Shown: positions 8,673 through 10,629 of the stretch, piece by piece
Position numbering within the stretch: the stretch's first letter is position 1
Layout: each line of letters starts with the position of its first letter
Assembly: GCA_964554335.1 (NCBI GenBank)
Contig: CAZKOF010000060.1
Coordinates: 1-10,629, forward strand
DNA length: 10,629 nt
Reading direction: 5' to 3'
Source of the DNA: UBA3263 sp964554335
GTDB taxonomy: Bacteria > Bacteroidota > Bacteroidia > Bacteroidales > Muribaculaceae
Made by a program: the position numbers and the translations under genes
Notes under the pieces: generated by a model
What the model was told of the DNA's origin: nothing
The model's database searches: none
The model's input: only the letters and a program-made list of their open reading frames with translations

Positions 8673-9152
8673 CTAACGCGTGGCCTGAAACGAGATTTTC
8701 TTGAACATAAAAACCGGAGTGACCGCCCCTGCTACCATGCAGAGAAGCAGACACCCGCACGTGAGGGCGTTATATGCGAAGAGATAAAAACTGTCGGCAA
8801 ACGAGTCCGTGCCGGTCGAAAACAGACACATTGCCAGTCCGGCAAAGGTTTTGTAAGCATAAATTCCGGGAATCATCGGCAACAGAGAGGGAAAAAGATA
8901 TGTCTCAGCCGGTATTTTAGACAACGGAGAAACAAACACGGCAATGACTCCGATCACGAACGCGGCCACCAATGTTGCCGGAATTATATGGACCGCACAT
9001 AAGGGCGACATCAGCATGAAGCGCAGCGAATGGCCCGCGGCCGCAATAAGCCCGCAATAGAGATAGGCCCGGCGCGGCGGCCGGCTGATTGCGGCAAATC
9101 CGATAGCTGCTATCGCCGAAAATAATGCGTCTTGAAGAATCTGAAGTATCAT
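8673..9152 (-). CDS. Threonine/serine exporter family protein, small (ThrE_2-type) subunit
   Basis: A 159-aa, strongly hydrophobic protein with about four to five transmembrane helices, matching the C-terminal half of ThrE (ThrE_2/DUF3815-type family): the PPRRAYLYCGLIAAAGHSLR stretch (25-44), ATLVAAFVIGVIAVFVS (59-75) and the TYLFPSLLPMIPG motif (84-96) are characteristic. ThrE transporters export threonine and serine across the inner membrane. The ATG at 9152 is 14 nt after the stop of the larger component and gives a natural N terminus (MILQILQDALF); longer frames upstream only read the other gene out of frame. It appears intact although its partner is frameshifted. The stop codon touches the -33 box of the downstream LysR gene. 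Confidence 0.85.
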   Translation of the reverse strand: MILQILQDALFSAIAAIGFAAISRPPRRAYLYCGLIAAAGHSLRFMLMSPLCAVHIIPATLVAAFVIGVIAVFVSPLSKIPAETYLFPSLLPMIPGIYAYKTFAGLAMCLFSTGTDSFADSFYLFAYNALTCGCLLLCMVAGAVTPVFMFKKISFQATR

Positions 9153-9166
9153 ATCACTCGTTTTTT

Positions 9167-9673
9167 TCAGAAAAGACTCACTCTCATAAGCAGCAACCCC
9201 GCCAGCAATCCGAGTGAAAGACAACAGGTCAGAATCACTGCATCGGCAAATCGCGCAAACGCGCACAGATAGCGGCGATAGAGCATGTCGCTGAACGAAT
9301 TGAGCAACGGAATGCCCGGAACGAGATAGAGCACACACGTGCTCAAAGCGATTTCACGCGTGCCGCCGATATCAAACAGAGCATCCGTGGCCCCGATGAC
9401 GGTGGAAACGAACGCGCAGACAATAAAAACAAGCCTGACATCCACCTTTCCGGCAAGGAGCTTCACCTTCAGGTAATAGCCGGCAAGCGTCGCGAGGCCC
9501 ACTATCGTCATGGCAATCCAATCGCCGCCAAACAACCGGCAAAACGAAGCATTCGCGGCGGCAACGGCGAGTATCACGGCATGAACGCTGCGTCTGCCCC
9601 CGGCGCCGGCAACTATGGCGTCATAACGCTTCCGCGCCCCGTGAGAGAAATCCGCCCGTCGGCAACCTCCCAA
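9167..9673 (-). pseudogene. Threonine/serine exporter (ThrE, DUF1212) large subunit, C-terminal membrane part downstream of a frameshift
   Basis: This frame carries the membrane half of a DUF1212/ThrE protein: about five helices (AVILAVAAANASFCRLFGG, WIAMTIVGLATLAGYYLKV, LVFIVCAFVSTVIGATDALF, IALSTCVLYLVPGIPLLNSF and DAVILTCCLSLGLLAGLLLM), with the family motifs FCRLFGGDW and YLVPGIPLLNS. It has no good start of its own: only a TTG at 9673 opens it, and the conserved soluble N-terminal part lies in another frame immediately upstream (9972-9613). Adding one base near 9637-9640 gives a continuous protein of 268 aa from 9972, the normal size for the family. It is followed after 14 nt by the small subunit gene. 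It may be a true pseudogene, a sequencing error, or recoded. Confidence 0.8.
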
Positions 9674-9972
9674 CTCAACCGGCTGAGCTCGGCGTTGACG
9701 GCATAATTTATGCCAGAGTCAGGCACCGTGGCAATCGACGTCAACATCTCGCCGCTGCGCCGGTCAAGAACCGTCAGGTGAATATGGCGGGGCATCACCG
9801 TCATATCCGCCTCCATGCCGGCAGCCTCGGCCATGCGTCCTACATTGCGGTCGAGACGGATACACGTTGCCCCCGACGCCAACAGACGCGCTCCATAGTC
9901 GGCAAGAAAGACACACACGTCTCCGGCCGACAACCTGCCGCAATCAGAGGTCTTCACAGTCGTCGAAATCAT
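9613..9972 (-). pseudogene. Threonine/serine exporter (ThrE, DUF1212) large subunit, N-terminal soluble part upstream of the frameshift
   Basis: A 119-aa reading frame with the cytoplasmic N-terminal domain of DUF1212 proteins: DVCVFLADYGARLLASGATC followed by a conserved pattern through RNVGRMAEAAGMEADMTVMPRHIHLTV (in parts) and ELSRLSWEVADGRISL, after which the frame reads GRGSVMTP and stops before any membrane helix. The natural continuation is in the -1 frame. I place the start at the ATG at 9972, overlapping the 72-aa upstream gene by 29 bp; ATG 9981 or GTG 9957 are alternatives, and the longer frame to 10029 reads through the upstream gene's acidic tail. Confidence 0.75.
9637..9640 (-). 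other. Likely frameshift site (GGGG on the minus strand) in the ThrE large-subunit gene
   Basis: Reading ...ISLTG in the upstream frame and ARKRYDAIV in the downstream frame joins smoothly if this run had five G instead of four. The exact base cannot be fixed: any one-base loss between about 9630 and 9665 would fit. No canonical X-XXY-YYZ slippery heptamer is present in the correct phase. Confidence 0.6.
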
Positions 9973-10162
9973 AATCGTCATCGTCGTCACGGCGCGGAGA
10001 GGGGTCACCGGGAATGTAAAAGAGTTCACGCTCCTTGCTCATGCCGAGCAGATGGCGACCGCGCCCTGCATGAGTGCGGCGAAAAGCCTTGACCGCATCG
10101 ATGATGAATAAGAGAGCCACAAAGGCAATGATGCCTGACCAGACCAAAAAAGGGGTATCCAT
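9944..10162 (-). CDS. Small single-helix membrane protein with acidic C-terminal tail
   Basis: A 72-aa protein that I do not recognise. One transmembrane helix spans about residues 6-22 (LVWSGIIAFVALLFIID), followed by a basic segment (KAFRRTHAGRGRH), which suggests N-out/C-in topology, and a strongly acidic tail (DDDDDYDFDDCEDL, 59-72). The last 29 bp overlap the proposed start of the ThrE large-subunit gene, so the two are probably translationally coupled in one operon. The ATG at 10162 is the natural start, immediately before the hydrophobic segment. A possible weak promoter lies upstream (TTTG at 10201-10198, but only a poor -7 match). The acidic stretch comes from GAY-rich repetitive DNA, so its length may vary between strains. 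Confidence 0.65.
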   Translation of the reverse strand: MDTPFLVWSGIIAFVALLFIIDAVKAFRRTHAGRGRHLLGMSKERELFYIPGDPSPRRDDDDDYDFDDCEDL

Positions 10163-10300
10163 GAGTCGTTAAATATTTATGTGTTGAATTTCGACTGCAA
10201 AGAAACGGCCTTTCACCCGCTCCACGAAGCAATTTCTATTGAAATTATCAATAGCAGATATAACCTGTCCCGAAACTCAACCATAGCCACAGGGACATCG
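10163..10300. other. Intergenic region between two small membrane-protein genes
   Basis: No gene seen. It holds two modest dyads: CTATTG/CAATAG (10236-10241 with 10249-10254) and TGTCCC/GGGACA (10265-10270 with 10292-10297). Neither is followed by a T-tract on the minus strand, so terminator function after the 68-aa gene is uncertain. Confidence 0.4.
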
Positions 10301-10507
10301 CTACTTCCGATACCTATAATCAATGCCCAGCAGGGAGCCGGCAAAGGTCAGGCATTCACCGAACCCTATGAGCACCGACTGATGTATCTCGCCCGGAGGC
10401 TCGACAATAAATCCGGCGATGAGCAGACAACACCCGAGAGCGGTGACGACAAGCGCCGCCCAAAGCTGCGCTGCAGGCGTAGGTTTGTTCTTGTTATCCT
10501 GTTCCAT
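10301..10507 (-). CDS. Small two-helix membrane protein, function unknown
   Basis: A 68-aa protein resembling short uncharacterised membrane proteins that I recall as common in Bacteroidales genomes; no function can be assigned. A charged N terminus (MEQDNKNKPT) is followed by helix 1 (~14-35, LWAALVVTALGCCLLIAGFIV), a conserved-looking linker EPPGEIHQSVL, helix 2 (~44-61, LIGFGECLTFAGSLLGI) and a basic end DYRYRK. I chose the ATG at 10507, 5 nt after a TAACTTTG box; the longer frame to 10588 would run through the promoter and a G-rich tract. It is 138 bp upstream of the acidic-tail gene on the same strand, so co-transcription is possible but not shown. Confidence 0.75.
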   Translation of the reverse strand: MEQDNKNKPTPAAQLWAALVVTALGCCLLIAGFIVEPPGEIHQSVLIGFGECLTFAGSLLGIDYRYRK

Positions 10508-10512
10508 GCCCG

Positions 10513-10520
10513 CAAAGTTA
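10513..10520 (-). promoter_or_regulatory. Promoter -7 box for the 68-aa membrane protein gene
   Basis: TAACTTTG on the minus strand, an exact TAnnTTTG match, 5 nt before the ATG at 10507, predicting a leader of only about one base. No TTTG -33 box is visible; the spacer is instead a G-rich tract. Confidence 0.65.
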
Positions 10521-10521
10521 C

Positions 10522-10543
10522 GCCCCCACCCCCTCCCGCCGCC
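10522..10543 (-). other. G-rich tract in the promoter spacer
   Basis: On the minus strand this reads as GGCGGC, GGG, GGGGG, GGGGG with single-base breaks. It could form a two-layer G-quadruplex; only three runs reach three G, so a three-layer one is not supported. It sits directly upstream of the -7 box. Confidence 0.35.
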
Positions 10544-10575
10544 ATAGAATTCCCCTGTTCGTATATATGATGGCG

Positions 10576-10608
10576 GAGGCTGTGTCAAAATAGGCGCAGC
10601 CTCTTTTT
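10576..10608 (+). terminator. Rho-independent terminator, plus strand
   Basis: Stem GAGGCTGTG (10576-10584) pairs with CGCAGCCTC (10595-10603), nine pairs including one G-T wobble, with a 10-nt loop, followed by TTTTT (10604-10608). It points to the right, yet no plus-strand gene precedes it in the nearby sequence. The minus strand has no T-tract after the stem. Confidence 0.7.
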
Positions 10609-10629
10609 ATGCCCTTTGAGATTTGGATA

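Noticed and set aside
9153..9338. N-terminal extension of the ThrE_2-type gene
   Set aside because: The extra 62 residues read the C-terminal part of the large-subunit gene out of frame and lack family features; ATG 9152 gives the expected start.
10181..10570. Plus-strand frame (129 aa) leading towards the terminator
   Set aside because: It would supply a gene for the orphan terminator, but it is antisense to the 68-aa protein, has a Pro-rich low-complexity end from the C-rich tract, and shows no promoter.

Overview
The window looks like a chromosomal segment of a member of the Bacteroidota, most likely order Bacteroidales (a Muribaculaceae-type genome is my guess, not something the sequence proves). 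The main reason is the promoter style: five start-proximal copies of the Bacteroides -7 consensus TAnnTTTG (four are TAACTTTG, one is TATTTTTG), two with a good -33 box 19 bp upstream, and no useful Shine-Dalgarno signals. The rsfS-ftsH gene pair, the four-helix-bundle 'suffix' protein and the split-type ThrE exporter also fit. No rRNA, tRNA, CRISPR array, transposase or phage gene was seen.

Layout, left to right. 1-192 has no gene I can support. 193-4640 (minus) holds valS followed, 53 bp after its stop, by a more AT-rich gene for a lipoprotein-anchored TPR protein with one transmembrane helix, a coiled coil and a LuxR-like C-terminal helix-turn-helix; a strong GC hairpin sits between them. 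4698-5264 (minus) is a four-helix-bundle suffix-domain protein gene enclosed by inverted clusters of a 9-bp TATAAAACT-type repeat; the right-hand cluster is its leader and the left-hand cluster touches its stop codon and the valS promoter. 5389-7762 (plus) is the housekeeping pair rsfS (ribosome silencing factor) and ftsH (membrane AAA+ metalloprotease), divergent from the four-helix gene.

7734-8633 (minus) is a LysR-type regulator whose 3' end overlaps the end of ftsH by 29 bp. Upstream of it on the minus strand lies a row of small membrane-protein genes: a 68-aa two-helix protein (10301-10507), a 72-aa one-helix protein with an acidic tail (9944-10162), and the two components of a threonine/serine exporter-like transporter. 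The larger ThrE component (9972 to 9167) is broken by a -1 frameshift near 9637-9640; the smaller component (8673-9152) is intact. The right end carries a clear plus-strand terminator.

The window is mostly ordinary core genome. The parts most worth a second look are the repeat-bounded four-helix-bundle cassette, which resembles the layout of 23S rRNA intervening sequences; the frameshifted ThrE gene; the membrane-spanning TPR/LuxR-like regulator; and several promoters that place transcription starts within a few bases of the start codon.
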